NCBI GenBank assembly: GCA_015062655.1
Contig: SUUG01000005.1
Location: 1-64,000, forward strand
Direction of reading: 5' to 3'
DNA from: Coriobacteriaceae bacterium
GTDB taxonomy: Bacteria > Actinomycetota > Coriobacteriia > Coriobacteriales > Coriobacteriaceae
DNA: 64,000 nt
Of this stretch, positions 17,234-26,957 are shown piece after piece. Within the stretch, counting starts at the first letter, position 1; every line of letters begins with the position of its first letter. Position numbers and translations under genes: made by a program. The notes under the pieces were generated by a model that had not been told where the DNA came from, did not search any database, and saw nothing but the letters and a program-made list of their open reading frames with translations.

Positions 17234-17602
17234 TTGAGCCTTCGCCAGATGGACCCGCTTCGCATCGGCACTCGATTGTATAACTACCCCCAGCTCGCCG
17301 ACAACCACGCCTACGTTGCCGCGGTAATCCAGGAAATCTTCGAGAAGGACATCCGCAGGCGCGCGATCAACTACGGGCCCGTGCTGGAGAACATCGTCTA
17401 TCGCTACGCTCTCGCGCAGGGTTGCAAGGTCAGCGTCGGACGCATCGGGAAGCTGGAATGTGACTTCATCCTCAGGAACCCCGAGATAGGCTACGCATAC
17501 GTTCAGGTTGCCATGACCATCATGGCCGACCGGGCAACGGAGGAGCGCGAATACCGGCCCTTCACTCAGTTATGGGAGCGAACGAGGACCACAAGGGCAT
17601 GA
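17234..17602 (+). pseudogene. DUF4143 ATPase, C-terminal remnant
   Basis: The frame contains IGTRLYNYPQL, EIFEKDIRRRAINYGPVLEN, IVYRYALAQGCKVSVGRIG and ECDFILRN, then AYVQVAMTI. This is the DUF4143 domain that follows the AAA+ domain in the archaeal-type ATPase family. The AAA+ half is absent, and after REYRPFTQL the frame departs from the family, so both ends are damaged. About 120 of roughly 400 residues remain. Confidence 0.65.
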
Positions 17603-17742
17603 CCGCGCAGGAAGCGCTTGGGGTAGCGAACGGGGCCGAGCATCGCTCTGCGTCGGCCTTGGTATCAGGTCCTCGCACTGGGCGGTATTCCGAGGAATGG
17701 AAGTAAGGACTTGCCCAGCATCGATAATGCTCAGCCACACCC

Positions 17743-18222
17743 TTATTGCGTCTCCCTGCTCTTGCGGCATTCCGCGAGCCTGTCGTTCAATTCGCGGGTC
17801 TCGCGGCTCAGCTTGGCGTTGAAAACAAGAGTGAGGACCGCCAGGATGGCGAGATAGACAACCGTGAAGCCAACCCACGCCCCGGGGTTGTTCGCGGGAA
17901 TCCAAGCAAAGATAAACGCCAATGCGCAGAGGACTGCGTAGAGGCAAACGCCGAACAGCACCAGGCGCGCGGGATACGCCATGCGTCTGATCACCGCGGG
18001 CGTGAAGAACACGAGCCGCAGCGCGGAGGTGGCGACGCTCGCGGCCAGAATCGACCAGCAATTGTAAATGCCCTGCTTGGCGGCGTCATCAGCGAAACAA
18101 GTCCCTAATGCCAAGAAGGCTATCATGGCAACAGTGAAGCCGATACAGATGCTTTTCACGAGTTGTCCGAGGTTTTCCACGGGCGTCTTTTTATCGGTGT
18201 CGATAATGTCCCTGTTAATCAT
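17743..18222 (-). CDS. DUF3021 membrane protein
   Basis: A 159-residue protein with four hydrophobic segments (SICIGFTVAMIAFLALGTCF, ILAASVATSALRLVFF, LVLFGVCLYAVLCALAFIFA and VGFTVVYLAILAVLTLVF) and a charged coiled tail SRETRELNDRLAECRKSRE. This architecture is DUF3021. Such proteins are almost always encoded directly after a LytTR regulator, as here (adjacent, one-base gap), and are thought to modulate it as a membrane-bound inhibitor or sensor. Confidence 0.8.
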   Translation of the reverse strand: MINRDIIDTDKKTPVENLGQLVKSICIGFTVAMIAFLALGTCFADDAAKQGIYNCWSILAASVATSALRLVFFTPAVIRRMAYPARLVLFGVCLYAVLCALAFIFAWIPANNPGAWVGFTVVYLAILAVLTLVFNAKLSRETRELNDRLAECRKSRETQ

Positions 18223-18223
18223 T

Positions 18224-18688
18224 TCAGTCTCCCTTCCTTCGTTTCGACGACCTCAGACCGAGCTTCGATTTGACGTCGGGCGCATACTGGCGCGAGATAA
18301 CGACCTGCTCACCGTTTTCCAAGGTGGCGATGATCCTGCCGTTGACATCGGGCTTGAGGGCGGTGATCGCGCGGAAGTTGACGATGCAGCCTTTCGCGAT
18401 GCGCAGGAAGTCGCAGTCCGCCAGGCGCTCCTCCATCTCGTAAAGGCGCAGGCTCGTCTCGAGAACCGTGTCAGCCGTATAAATGAACGTGTGCTTGTCG
18501 ACCGACTCGATGAACAGGACGTCTTCTGCGCTCAGCACGCGCGTGCAGCCGTCGGCCGTGCCCGTCACCTTCCTGTCAAGCATGCGCAGCCGAGCCGCTA
18601 TATCACGCACGCGGCGATCGGCCCTTACGCAGACGATCGTGACTTCTATATCTTGAGCTGCGGCTCGCTCTTCGATCGTGATCTTCAT
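18224..18688 (-). CDS. LytTR-family DNA-binding regulator
   Basis: A 154-residue protein whose C-terminal 100 residues form a LytTR domain: VLFIESVDKHTFIYTAD, LRLYEMEERLADCDFLRIAKG, NFRAITALKPDVNG and VVISRQYAPDVKSKLG. There is no receiver domain; the N-terminal 55 residues are short and basic. It belongs to the LytTR/DUF3021 two-gene regulatory systems, which typically autoregulate and control a nearby transporter. The closest candidate targets are its own pair and the ABC exporter genes upstream. Confidence 0.85.
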   Translation of the reverse strand: MKITIEERAAAQDIEVTIVCVRADRRVRDIAARLRMLDRKVTGTADGCTRVLSAEDVLFIESVDKHTFIYTADTVLETSLRLYEMEERLADCDFLRIAKGCIVNFRAITALKPDVNGRIIATLENGEQVVISRQYAPDVKSKLGLRSSKRRKGD

Positions 18689-18786
18689 GCGCCCCCTTTC
18701 GGTCTGCTCTCATGCTAGCTGACGAAGATGGCTGAACCTTCGGCGTTCAACCAAGCTGCGCTGTCGAGGAACCAAGATGCAGGCTG

Positions 18787-18882
18787 GGCGAACTGTACAA
18801 TATGCTCTGCGATGTCGACGTTTCAGCAGAAGCCGCGCTCGGCACGGACGACGAGGATCGCCTCGAGGTAGTCCTCGCATGA
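18787..18882 (+). pseudogene. Short C-terminal remnant of an unidentified gene
   Basis: In one plus-strand frame the segment reads GELYNMLCDVDVSAEAALGT then EDRLEVVLA and stop, with codon usage like real genes. Nothing upstream continues it. The family was not recognised, and it could be chance. Confidence 0.2.
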
Positions 18883-18932
18883 CTCTCGGGCGCGGGGGCG
18901 GGCGGAGCCCTCGGCAGGGCCCCGCCGATTGC

Positions 18933-20666
18933 CTACAGCGCCCATTGGGAGCTTTCCCGCTGCAGGCGAACCATGCGGGCGAACAGGCCGTCCCGCTCCA
19001 TGAGCTCAGCTGGGGCGCCCTGCTCAAAGACGCGCCCGGAGTCGAGCACCACCACCTTGTCGGCCCCCATGACGGTGCGCATGCGATGGGCGATCACGAT
19101 GACGGTCTTGCCGGCGAGCAGGCGCGAGAGCGCCTGCTGCACCTCCGTCTCGTTCTCCACGTCAAGCGACGCGGTCGCCTCGTCGAGCAGGACGATGGGG
19201 GCGTCCTTGAGCAGCGCCCGCGCGATCGAGATCCGCTGGCGCTCGCCGCCGGAAAGACGGGCCCCGTTCTCGCCGATACGCGTGTCGTAGCCCTGCGGCA
19301 GCCGACTCACGAACTCGTCGCAGTTGGCCGCGCGCGCCGCGGCGAGCACCTCGGCGTCGGTGGCGCCTTCGCGGCCGATTCGCATGTTGTCCATGACGGT
19401 CTCGTCGAAAAGCACGACGTCTTGGAAGACCTCTGAGAAATCAGCGAGCAGCACCTCGGGGTCGACCGTCGCCACGTCGACGCCGCCCACCGTCACGCGT
19501 CCGGACGTTGCGTCCCAGAAGCGGCACGCGAGCTTCGCGCACGTCGATTTGCCGCTCCCGCTGGGTCCCACGAGAGCGGTGACCTCGCCTTCGCGCGCCG
19601 TGAACGTCACGTGGGAAAGCACCGCCTCGTCGGTGCCTCCGTACGAGAACGACACGTCCTGGAACGCGATGTCGTGCCCATCAGGTTGGAAATCGGCCGA
19701 ACCCGTCATAGGCTGCTCTGCCGCCAGCGCGTTCGTACGGCGAATCGAGTGCCGCATCTCCATGAGTTCGGCGCCCGACTCCAGCACGACGTTGATCGGA
19801 TCGTACACGCGCGTCACCATCAAGAGGAATGTGAAGTACGTGAGGAAATCGACGCCTCCCGACACGATGAGCGCAGATCCCACGAGAATGGTCGTGGCAA
19901 CGCCGAGCTTGAGAAACGCCTGTCCGGACGATACCGTCACCCCTGTTGCGAGCTCGGATGCAACCTGCGCTTGCTCGAATGCGCCGAGCTTCTCGCGCAG
20001 CCTGTTCAAGAACGCATCTGAGCGGTTCGTCGCGCGAACCTCTTGCGCCCAGTCGAGGTACTCCTGAATGCCGTCGATCATGTCGAGCCGACGCGCTTCC
20101 TTCGCTGCCACCTTACGGTTGGCGAACCCGCTCGCCGCAACCATGATCAGCACCGCGACCGGCAGCGGCCAGAACGCGGCAAGTCCCAACCGCCAATCGA
20201 ATGCAATCGCGCCGACGACGACGATGGCGCTCGATATGCCCGTGCCGAAAAGCTGAGGAACCACGTGCATGAACATGCGCTCCTGGTCGGCGCAGTCCTT
20301 CATGATGGCGTTCGTGAGGTCGGACAGATCGCGTGTGCCGAAAAAAGACAGCGGCAGCATGCGCAGATGCTCGGCTATGCCCTCACGCTTGCGCGCGCTT
20401 TCCTCGTAGACGGGGCCGTAGGTGCTCTTGTACTCGAGCAGCTGCGTCACCGCGATGAGTGCCAGCACGAGGAGTGCCGCCACGAGATACGGCGCCAGAG
20501 CCGGCAAAGGCGTCCCCGACACGAGATGCGCCACGAGATCGCGAACAAGAAGGAGCAGGACGCACATCGGAACCATGAGCACGAGGTTCGCGATCGCGCA
20601 GAAGAGCACGCCTCGCTTGAAGGTGCGCCAGCCTTGGTCGGTGAGCCCGAGAGCCTTACGCAGCAT
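18933..20666 (-). CDS. ABC exporter-fold transporter, subunit B
   Basis: A 577-residue half-transporter: six-helix membrane domain (residues about 1-320) and ATPase with Walker A GPSGSGKST, signature LSGGERQRISIARALL, Walker B IVLLDEATASLD and switch IAHR. The start at 20666 overlaps the end of the partner gene; the track start is 43 codons too early. With the preceding gene it makes a heterodimer. Together with the neighbouring ECF genes and AraC regulator, the layout recalls siderophore/metallophore uptake pairs such as IrtAB and YbtPQ, which have exporter folds but import. A drug or peptide exporter is the alternative. Confidence 0.85.
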   Translation of the reverse strand: MLRKALGLTDQGWRTFKRGVLFCAIANLVLMVPMCVLLLLVRDLVAHLVSGTPLPALAPYLVAALLVLALIAVTQLLEYKSTYGPVYEESARKREGIAEHLRMLPLSFFGTRDLSDLTNAIMKDCADQERMFMHVVPQLFGTGISSAIVVVGAIAFDWRLGLAAFWPLPVAVLIMVAASGFANRKVAAKEARRLDMIDGIQEYLDWAQEVRATNRSDAFLNRLREKLGAFEQAQVASELATGVTVSSGQAFLKLGVATTILVGSALIVSGGVDFLTYFTFLLMVTRVYDPINVVLESGAELMEMRHSIRRTNALAAEQPMTGSADFQPDGHDIAFQDVSFSYGGTDEAVLSHVTFTAREGEVTALVGPSGSGKSTCAKLACRFWDATSGRVTVGGVDVATVDPEVLLADFSEVFQDVVLFDETVMDNMRIGREGATDAEVLAAARAANCDEFVSRLPQGYDTRIGENGARLSGGERQRISIARALLKDAPIVLLDEATASLDVENETEVQQALSRLLAGKTVIVIAHRMRTVMGADKVVVLDSGRVFEQGAPAELMERDGLFARMVRLQRESSQWAL

Positions 20667-22506
20667 GGCCCGACCCCTTTCCCTCGATCCGCCACGAAAC
20701 GCTCGTGCGGTAGTCTTTCCACATCTTCGCGTAGAGGCCCCCCGCGGCGGCGAGCTCGTCGTGCGTGCCGCGTTCCGCGATTCGCCCTTGATCAAGAACG
20801 CAGATCTGATCGGCGTCCACCACCGTCGAGAGGCGGTGCGCCACCATGAGGACCGTCTTTCCTTCCGCTAGCACGGCAAGGGCCTTTTGGATGAGCGCCT
20901 CGTTTTCCGGGTCGGCGAATGCCGTCGCCTCGTCGAGCACGACGATCGGCGCGTCTTTCAGGATCGCGCGGGCAAGCGCGATGCGCTGGCACTCGCCTCC
21001 GGAAAGATAAACGCCGCGCGCGCCCACCACCGTGTCGAGCCCGTCGGGGAGCTTCGCGATGATGTCGTCGCAGCGGGCGGCACGCGCCGCAGCCTCCACC
21101 TCCGCGCGTGTCGCGTCGGGGCGGGCGGCGCGGATGTTGTCGGCGAGGCTCCGCTTGAACAGCCGGTCGTTCTGGAACACGAACGCCACGCGATCCATGA
21201 GCCGAGCGAGCGGTATGTCGCGCACGTTAACGCCTCCGATGCGAACGGCGCCCTCGCACGCGTCCCAGAAGCGCGGCACCAAGCTCGCCGCCGTGGTCTT
21301 ACCGCTGCCGGAAGCCCCCACAAGAGCCACCGTGGCTCCTGCGGGCACGTGCAGCGACACGTCCTCGAGCGCCGGAAACTCGGCGTCAGGGTAGGCAAAC
21401 GTCACGTGGTCGAACTCGATCGAGGCTTCGGAGGGCTCGGCTGCGCGCGCCGGGTCGGCGTCTTCCATGACGGGCGCGTCGAGGATGTTCTCTATGCGCA
21501 CGACGGCATCCTGGGCCTCGGTAAGCGCCTGCGAGGCGTACATCACCTTCGTCATCATCATGGTCGTGAGGGCGGAGAACACCGCGTAGAAGAGGAAGTC
21601 GGAGAGGAACGCGGCGAAATCCCCCGCGTTTTGCGCGAGCAGGATGCCCGCCGGCACGAGCACGACGAACGTGGAGTTGATCGCCACGAGCTGCGCCACC
21701 TGCGGCGGGGCGCAGAGGCGCACGTACGCGCCCGCGAACTCGCGGTACGCGCGAATCGATTCGCGGAACGTGGAAAACGAGCGCACCGTCTGCTGGAACA
21801 CCTTCACCACGGGGACGCCGCGCACGTACTCGACGGCGGCCTTGTTCATGCGGTCGAGCGCGTCTTGGTAGTTCTTCATGAACGTCATCATGTTGGTGTT
21901 CTCGTTGTCACCTCCACCTGCCATCATCCAGAACATGCACGCGGCGGACGCGATGATGGGAACAAGGCACAGCAGCCCCATCACCCAGTCGATGGCGAGC
22001 ATGACCGCGAGATACGCGACAGGAGTGATGAGCGCTCCGACGAAATCGGGGAAGCGATGCGCGAGAACTCCCTCGGTGAGCCCGGTCGCCCCTTCGATGA
22101 CGCGGCGCAGCTCGCCGGTGGCGTGCGCGTCGAAAAAGCCGAGCGGCACGCGGGAGAGATGCTCGAGGGCGGCATCCCGCATATTCGTCGCCGCGCGGAA
22201 CGCTGCGACGTGTGTGCACATGAGCGCCGCAAAATAGATGGCGAGCCCGCCAAGCGCGAATACAAACGCCGCGACGCCGTAGCCTGTCGCGTTCGGCGCC
22301 GCTGCCCACTCGGGCGCCACCGCAACGAGGTCGCGCAGCACGAACCATACGCACACGAGCATCGCGATGGAGCACAGTGCGTTCACGCCCGACAGCACGC
22401 ATCCGAGAATCGTGAGCTTTTTGTATCCGCCTGCAAAGTCGAGCAGCCGCATGATGGGATTGCGCTGCTTGCCGCCTGGGGCGCGTCTTCCCTGTTTCCT
22501 TTTCAT
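20656..22506 (-). CDS. ABC exporter-fold transporter, subunit A
   Basis: A 616-residue half-transporter with a basic N-terminus (MKRKQGRRAPGGKQR), six membrane helices, Walker A GASGSGKTT, signature LSGGECQRIALARAIL and Walker B IVVLDEATAFADPE, where the usual S-x-L-D after the Walker B Glu is A-F-A-D. The start at 22506 follows AGAAGGTG. It overlaps the second subunit by 11 bases, indicating coupled translation. It belongs to the ECF/AraC-associated transporter group described for its partner. Confidence 0.85.
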   Translation of the reverse strand: MKRKQGRRAPGGKQRNPIMRLLDFAGGYKKLTILGCVLSGVNALCSIAMLVCVWFVLRDLVAVAPEWAAAPNATGYGVAAFVFALGGLAIYFAALMCTHVAAFRAATNMRDAALEHLSRVPLGFFDAHATGELRRVIEGATGLTEGVLAHRFPDFVGALITPVAYLAVMLAIDWVMGLLCLVPIIASAACMFWMMAGGGDNENTNMMTFMKNYQDALDRMNKAAVEYVRGVPVVKVFQQTVRSFSTFRESIRAYREFAGAYVRLCAPPQVAQLVAINSTFVVLVPAGILLAQNAGDFAAFLSDFLFYAVFSALTTMMMTKVMYASQALTEAQDAVVRIENILDAPVMEDADPARAAEPSEASIEFDHVTFAYPDAEFPALEDVSLHVPAGATVALVGASGSGKTTAASLVPRFWDACEGAVRIGGVNVRDIPLARLMDRVAFVFQNDRLFKRSLADNIRAARPDATRAEVEAAARAARCDDIIAKLPDGLDTVVGARGVYLSGGECQRIALARAILKDAPIVVLDEATAFADPENEALIQKALAVLAEGKTVLMVAHRLSTVVDADQICVLDQGRIAERGTHDELAAAGGLYAKMWKDYRTSVSWRIEGKGSGHAA

Positions 22507-22604
22507 TGAGACACCTTCTCGATTCATTACAAAAGATAAAGCCCTTTAACAACGTGCCGAAACATCGGAAATTCTTGCGGTATCTGACGTTATCGAACGA
22601 TTTC

Positions 22605-22652
22605 GCGAAAATAAAAAGCTGCCGCGCCGAAACCAGGGCGGCAGCTTTCGGG
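22605..22652 (-). terminator. Terminator after the ECF S-component gene
   Basis: Read on the minus strand, GAAAGCTGCCG, a 14-base loop, CGGCAGCTTTTTATTTTC makes a strong stem with a T-run about 20 bases after the S-component stop. The ABC exporter pair downstream would then need its own promoter or readthrough. Confidence 0.8.
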
Positions 22653-22671
22653 TTCTCGCAAGCAGCTCGCA

Positions 22672-23280
22672 CTAAGCTGAAATGCGCGCGAAGTGCTTGT
22701 TGAAAATCTTCGAACCGAGAAGACCGCCGATAATCGGGCCGACAACGCACAGGATGCCTGCGACGACGATAGCGGGGCTCTGCATGAAGCCGACGAGCGT
22801 CTCACCGTACTCGCGGCTCATGCCGGATTGGATGACCATGTCCACATAGGAGCTGCCCGCGAGAAACACCATCGACTCTTGACCGAACCAGAAGCACAGC
22901 GTCCATACCGCGAACGCCGCGATGACCGCTGCCTTTGAACGCTTGCCCGCCGCCATGATAACCTCGGCGAGCGCGCCGCCCACAACGATGCCCGCCGGCC
23001 CCGTCCAAAGCATGCCAAGCAGAAGCCCTACCGCCGCCACAATGACCGACATGATGACCGTCGCACCCGGCTTTGGCACGCGCGCGGCAAGGTATATCCA
23101 TACGATGCCGCCGGGAATCGCGCCGATGGCGTGCGTGAACCAGAACGTGCTGGCGTTCATGGCGAGAACCATCGCGAACACGAAGAACACGATGAAGAGC
23201 AGCAGCCCGAAAACCGCGATGAAAATGAAATCTTTGCCCTGGAGCTTGTTGCTCCTCTGCACCGATGCTGCCTTGACCAT
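22672..23280 (-). CDS. ECF transporter S component, MptD/Trep_Strep family
   Basis: A 202-residue protein with about six hydrophobic helices (FIFIAVFGLLLFIVFFVF, IPGGIVWIYLAAR, SVIVAAVGLLLGMLWTGPAG and IVVAGILCVVGPIIGGLLGS). Size and pattern fit the MptD/Trep_Strep S components, whose substrate is undefined. The start at 23280 follows AAAGGAGA. It is encoded with both ATPases and the T component in one direction, giving a complete ECF transporter. Confidence 0.8.
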   Translation of the reverse strand: MVKAASVQRSNKLQGKDFIFIAVFGLLLFIVFFVFAMVLAMNASTFWFTHAIGAIPGGIVWIYLAARVPKPGATVIMSVIVAAVGLLLGMLWTGPAGIVVGGALAEVIMAAGKRSKAAVIAAFAVWTLCFWFGQESMVFLAGSSYVDMVIQSGMSREYGETLVGFMQSPAIVVAGILCVVGPIIGGLLGSKIFNKHFARISA

Positions 23281-23375
23281 TAAACGTCTCCTTTCGTGAG
23301 GCAGTTGATGTTTGCGGCAGGCGCGCCTGCCGCGTCTTCCCTCGAGGGATGCGATGTCGCTTTTCTCGCCGCCGA

Positions 23376-24947
23376 TCATCCGAACCCGAACAGCTCGCGG
23401 GCGCGCGAGACCGTGGAAGCGTCGAGGTCGAAGCGCTCGACGATGCGGCCGGCTTCGAAATGCGCGATTTCGTCGCAGGTGCCGCAGGCAAACTCGAAGT
23501 CGTGCGTGATGATGACGATGCAGTGCCCCGATGCCTTGAGGCGTTCGATTTCCGCGGCGATGCGCTCCATGTTCGCGCGGTCGAGCCCGCTTGTCGGCTC
23601 GTCGAGCACGAGCACGCGCGAGCCCTGAAGCGAACCGGCGGCGATGGCCAGACGCTGGCGCTGGCCGCCGGAAAGCGAGAGCGGATGCCGGTCGCGCAGG
23701 GCTTCAAGCCCGAAGTCGGCAAGCTTGCCCTTCACAAGGGCAGCATCCGCGTCCGGTATGTCACCGGTCGCGCCGCCTGCCTCGGCCCGCCCCTCGCGCG
23801 CGCGGCGAGCATCCAGCGCAAGGCGCAACTCGCCTTCGACCGTGTCGCTGAACAGCTGGTAGCCGCTTTCCTGCATGCCGAGGAACACGCCGCCCGCACG
23901 CTTGCGCGCGCTGAGCGCCTGGCCGTCGATGCGAACTTCGCCTTCCACCTCCGCGTGAAGGCCGGCAAGGCAGCGAGCGAACGTCGATTTGCCCGCACCG
24001 TTGCGCCCGACGAGAGCCACGGCGCGACCTGCAACGGTATCGAAATCGCAGCCATCCACAACGAACGGGCCACGCCTGCCGTAGCGGGCCTTGAGCCCGC
24101 GCACCGAAAGCGCCGGGGTCCCTCCGTAAGAAGCTTTTGACCCTCCGTGCGCCGAATGTGCTGCGCGAGCCGAACGTGGTTCCACCTGCGTGATGTTCCA
24201 CGCGCGCAAGCCGAGGCTCTCACGCACCTGCTCGGACATCCGGGAGAAATCCTCTGCCGTCATATCCGCTTCGACCGTCCCGTCGCGCATGAGCACGATG
24301 CGGTCAGCCACGCCGCGCAGCCACCACAGACGATGCTCCGCGACGAGGACCGTCTTCCCGGCGGCTTTGAGCCGCTTGATCGCATCGCGCAAGCACAGCA
24401 TGGCGCGCACGTCGAGAGCGGCGGTGGGCTCATCCAGCACGAACGCGGACGGATCCATCGCATAAACCGATGCAACGGCTACGAGCTGCTTCTCGCCGCC
24501 CGACAAAGCCCGGATGTCCCGCTCGAGCAAATGCTCGATGCCCAAAGCGCGAGCCGTTAGCCCGACGCGGCGGGCGATCTCTTCACGAGGAAGGCCCATG
24601 TTCTCGCAGCCGAACGCGATTTCCGAGGTGGTGTCGAGATTGAAGAACTGGCTGCGTGGGTTCTGAAACACGCTTCCCACCGCACAGGACAGGTCGTCCA
24701 TCTCCCATCCGGCAATCGCCCTACCGAAGACGCTCACCTCGCCGGTCTCCTCACCCGCATACACTGCGGGAATGAGACCGTTCACCATGCGCGTCAGCGT
24801 CGTTTTCCCGCATCCCGACGGGCCCGTCACGACGACGCATTCGCCTTCGCGCTGCGCGAAACTCACGTCATGGGCAGAGGTGCCGACGACAGATTCGTAG
24901 GAGTGCCCCGCCTCTTGGAACTCGATTGCAATATCGCCCGCGCTCAC
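23376..24947 (-). CDS. ECF transporter energy-coupling ATPase, fused double ABC domain
   Basis: A 523-residue protein with two complete ABC domains. The first has GPSGCGKTT, LSGGEKQLVAVASV and FVLDEPTAALD. The second has GRNGAGKST, LSGGQRQRLAIAAG and VLVLDEPTSGLD. They correspond to the two CbiO/EcfA ATPases in one chain. It ends before the S component and overlaps the T-component gene by 4 bases. Confidence 0.9.
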   Translation of the reverse strand: MSAGDIAIEFQEAGHSYESVVGTSAHDVSFAQREGECVVVTGPSGCGKTTLTRMVNGLIPAVYAGEETGEVSVFGRAIAGWEMDDLSCAVGSVFQNPRSQFFNLDTTSEIAFGCENMGLPREEIARRVGLTARALGIEHLLERDIRALSGGEKQLVAVASVYAMDPSAFVLDEPTAALDVRAMLCLRDAIKRLKAAGKTVLVAEHRLWWLRGVADRIVLMRDGTVEADMTAEDFSRMSEQVRESLGLRAWNITQVEPRSARAAHSAHGGSKASYGGTPALSVRGLKARYGRRGPFVVDGCDFDTVAGRAVALVGRNGAGKSTFARCLAGLHAEVEGEVRIDGQALSARKRAGGVFLGMQESGYQLFSDTVEGELRLALDARRAREGRAEAGGATGDIPDADAALVKGKLADFGLEALRDRHPLSLSGGQRQRLAIAAGSLQGSRVLVLDEPTSGLDRANMERIAAEIERLKASGHCIVIITHDFEFACGTCDEIAHFEAGRIVERFDLDASTVSRARELFGFG

Positions 24948-25798
24948 GCGATCACCCCGAACTTGGAAAGAACCAGCGCCGCCGCCACAACCGCGAACAG
25001 CGTCAGAAAAACGACATCGACTGCGCTCAGGCGCAAATCGTAATACGACGTGCGCGGGCGCGACGAATCCATGCCGCGCACAACGGCAGCGTTCGCCAGC
25101 TCGTCAGCCACGATTGACAACCGGCTCATGACGGGAACGAGCAGGTTTTCCATCACGCGCACCGGATGGGCGACCACGGTTCTCGGCGTGAGTGCCATGC
25201 CGCGAACGCGCAGAGCTTCGATGACCGAACGGAACTCTCCCGCCATCGTCGGAAAGAAGCGCAGCGTGACGCATATCGCGATAACCCCATGGCGCGGCAG
25301 ATGCGTACGCTGAAGTGCGCAGGCGAGCTCCCCGACACGCGTCGTCGCAATCATGGTGGAGGCGAACATCCAGGCGCAAAACACGCAGCGCGCCATCACG
25401 AGCATCGTTGCGAACGATGCGGCAACGCCGTTCGGAAGCAGCAAGAACGCATACCCCGCCACCATGACGATGGCGTAGGCGGCGCACCACCGCACAGCCG
25501 ACGCGATGCGCCCGCACCATACCGCCACCGCGGCTGCGAGCACGACGATCGCGACCTGCCCGACGATGAGACGCGGTGCGAACGCGCTGGCGTTGATAAG
25601 CACGAGGATGGCAAGCGACACGCGCGGGTCGAGTCGTCGGGGTGGGAGCGCGCAGGCATGCTGCTCGGCCGCACGCGGGTCGGCCTCGGAGGGACGGCGC
25701 CTCGCGCCGCCGCGATGCCCGACCGTCAACGAGCGCGCTCGGCCCGTCTCTTGTCCGGGTGCAATCTGTTCAGTAGAATTAACCATGTCTAACATTAT
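24944..25798 (-). CDS. ECF transporter T component (CbiQ/EcfT family)
   Basis: About 284 residues from the ATG at 25798 (an ATG at 25789 is also possible; neither has a strong ribosome site). It has several membrane helices and the coupling-helix motifs of EcfT: ALRVRGM (an A-R-G signature) and, further on, AAVVRGMDSSRPRT. It couples the ATPases to the S component. The ORF-track version extends 123 codons further into the divergent AraC gene and is wrong. Confidence 0.85.
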   Translation of the reverse strand: MMLDMVNSTEQIAPGQETGRARSLTVGHRGGARRRPSEADPRAAEQHACALPPRRLDPRVSLAILVLINASAFAPRLIVGQVAIVVLAAAVAVWCGRIASAVRWCAAYAIVMVAGYAFLLLPNGVAASFATMLVMARCVFCAWMFASTMIATTRVGELACALQRTHLPRHGVIAICVTLRFFPTMAGEFRSVIEALRVRGMALTPRTVVAHPVRVMENLLVPVMSRLSIVADELANAAVVRGMDSSRPRTSYYDLRLSAVDVVFLTLFAVVAAALVLSKFGVIA

Positions 25799-25925
25799 GG
25801 CGATTGAGCGTTTGGCTCCGCCCTTCGGGCGAGCTTTTGACGATTTTGACGAAACGCGTTCGACCAAGCCGAAATAGCCCCGCGGACACCCCCTGCGCGA
25901 GAAGACGAGCATAGAAGGCGAAACG
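25799..25925. promoter_or_regulatory. Divergent intergenic region between ECF operon and AraC gene
   Basis: 127 bases hold the 5' ends of both transcription units. A direct repeat TTTTGACGATTTTGACGA is visible and could be a regulator site or -35 element; no further promoter call is safe. AraC regulators usually control the divergently transcribed transporter operon. Confidence 0.35.
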
Positions 25926-26957
25926 ATGACAACAGCCCCAGCTAAAAACAAGGCAAGCCGCGCGAAAGCAGCGCAAAGCAACGATTCGAGAATCGACGCG
26001 ATGCTTCTTCCGCAGATAGCAAACATGCACGGCATGGAGATCGAAGGCGGTGGCGCACGCGAATGCGGGCGCTGCTGGACAATCGACCCCGCGTACGGTC
26101 GTGGGTCGTGTTGGTACCTCGCGATAGACGACGCGGCAGCACTCACCGTGTTCGACCTCCTATTCACCGAGACCGTCTCGCTTGCCGTCGCCGTGCCGAT
26201 TTGCTTCTGCTTCGGCAGCTACGGGCGCAACATGATTCCGTATTTCTCATCGCTCATCGAAAGCGAAAACGGCTGGGAATCGGGAACGCTGCTCGGTTAC
26301 GCGTGGCGGGGCGGCGTGTGCCGCGAAACCGTGCCTCCTGGCGAGCGCCTCGTCCTCGCAAGCATCTCGCTTCTGCCCGACGGCGCCGCTGAAATAGCAC
26401 GCGCCATCGGCACCGATCCGATAACACTCACCACGGCGATCGCCCGCCTCGACGGATCGTGGCGCATCCCCGCGCTCTCACGCCTGTTCGACGAGCTCAA
26501 GGTAGCGTGCCCCTCCCGCACCGTGGCCGAAGCCTATTACCGTTGCAAAATGATGGAGGCCTGCGCGCTCGTCGTCGATTGGAGCGAGAAGAACGCGCAG
26601 AGCGACGCGATGCGAATGCGCGCCGTCGACAGGACATCGCTCAACCTTGCCTGCGCGTTCGCGCGAGAGCACCTGGGCGACCCCATTGAGCTCGACGACC
26701 TATGCCGCGCCGCCTGCACGAGCCCGAGCAAGCTCGCGAGCTTGTTCCGTAACGCGGAAGGCACGACCCCCATAGGCTGGGTGCGCGACCGACGCATGGA
26801 GCACGCCTGCGAGCTTTTGGCCAGTACCGACAACCCGATCTCCGTCATCGCAGAGCGCGTCGGCTACTCGCGGCAGGGCAGCTTCTCCGAAGCATTCAAA
26901 GAGCGCTTCGGCATGACCCCGCAACGCTACCGCTCTCTCAACCGCACCACCCGATAG
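25926..26957 (+). CDS. AraC-family transcriptional regulator
   Basis: A 343-residue protein. The C-terminal 100 residues carry two helix-turn-helix motifs: IELDDLCRAACTSPSKLASL then ISVIAERVGYSRQGSFSEAF followed by RFGMTPQRYR. The N-terminal domain has no named fold that I recognise, apart from a Cys-containing ECGRCWTID. It is divergent from the ECF/ABC cluster and probably activates it in response to the transported ligand, as in YbtA-type siderophore regulators. Confidence 0.88.
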   Translation: MTTAPAKNKASRAKAAQSNDSRIDAMLLPQIANMHGMEIEGGGARECGRCWTIDPAYGRGSCWYLAIDDAAALTVFDLLFTETVSLAVAVPICFCFGSYGRNMIPYFSSLIESENGWESGTLLGYAWRGGVCRETVPPGERLVLASISLLPDGAAEIARAIGTDPITLTTAIARLDGSWRIPALSRLFDELKVACPSRTVAEAYYRCKMMEACALVVDWSEKNAQSDAMRMRAVDRTSLNLACAFAREHLGDPIELDDLCRAACTSPSKLASLFRNAEGTTPIGWVRDRRMEHACELLASTDNPISVIAERVGYSRQGSFSEAFKERFGMTPQRYRSLNRTTR

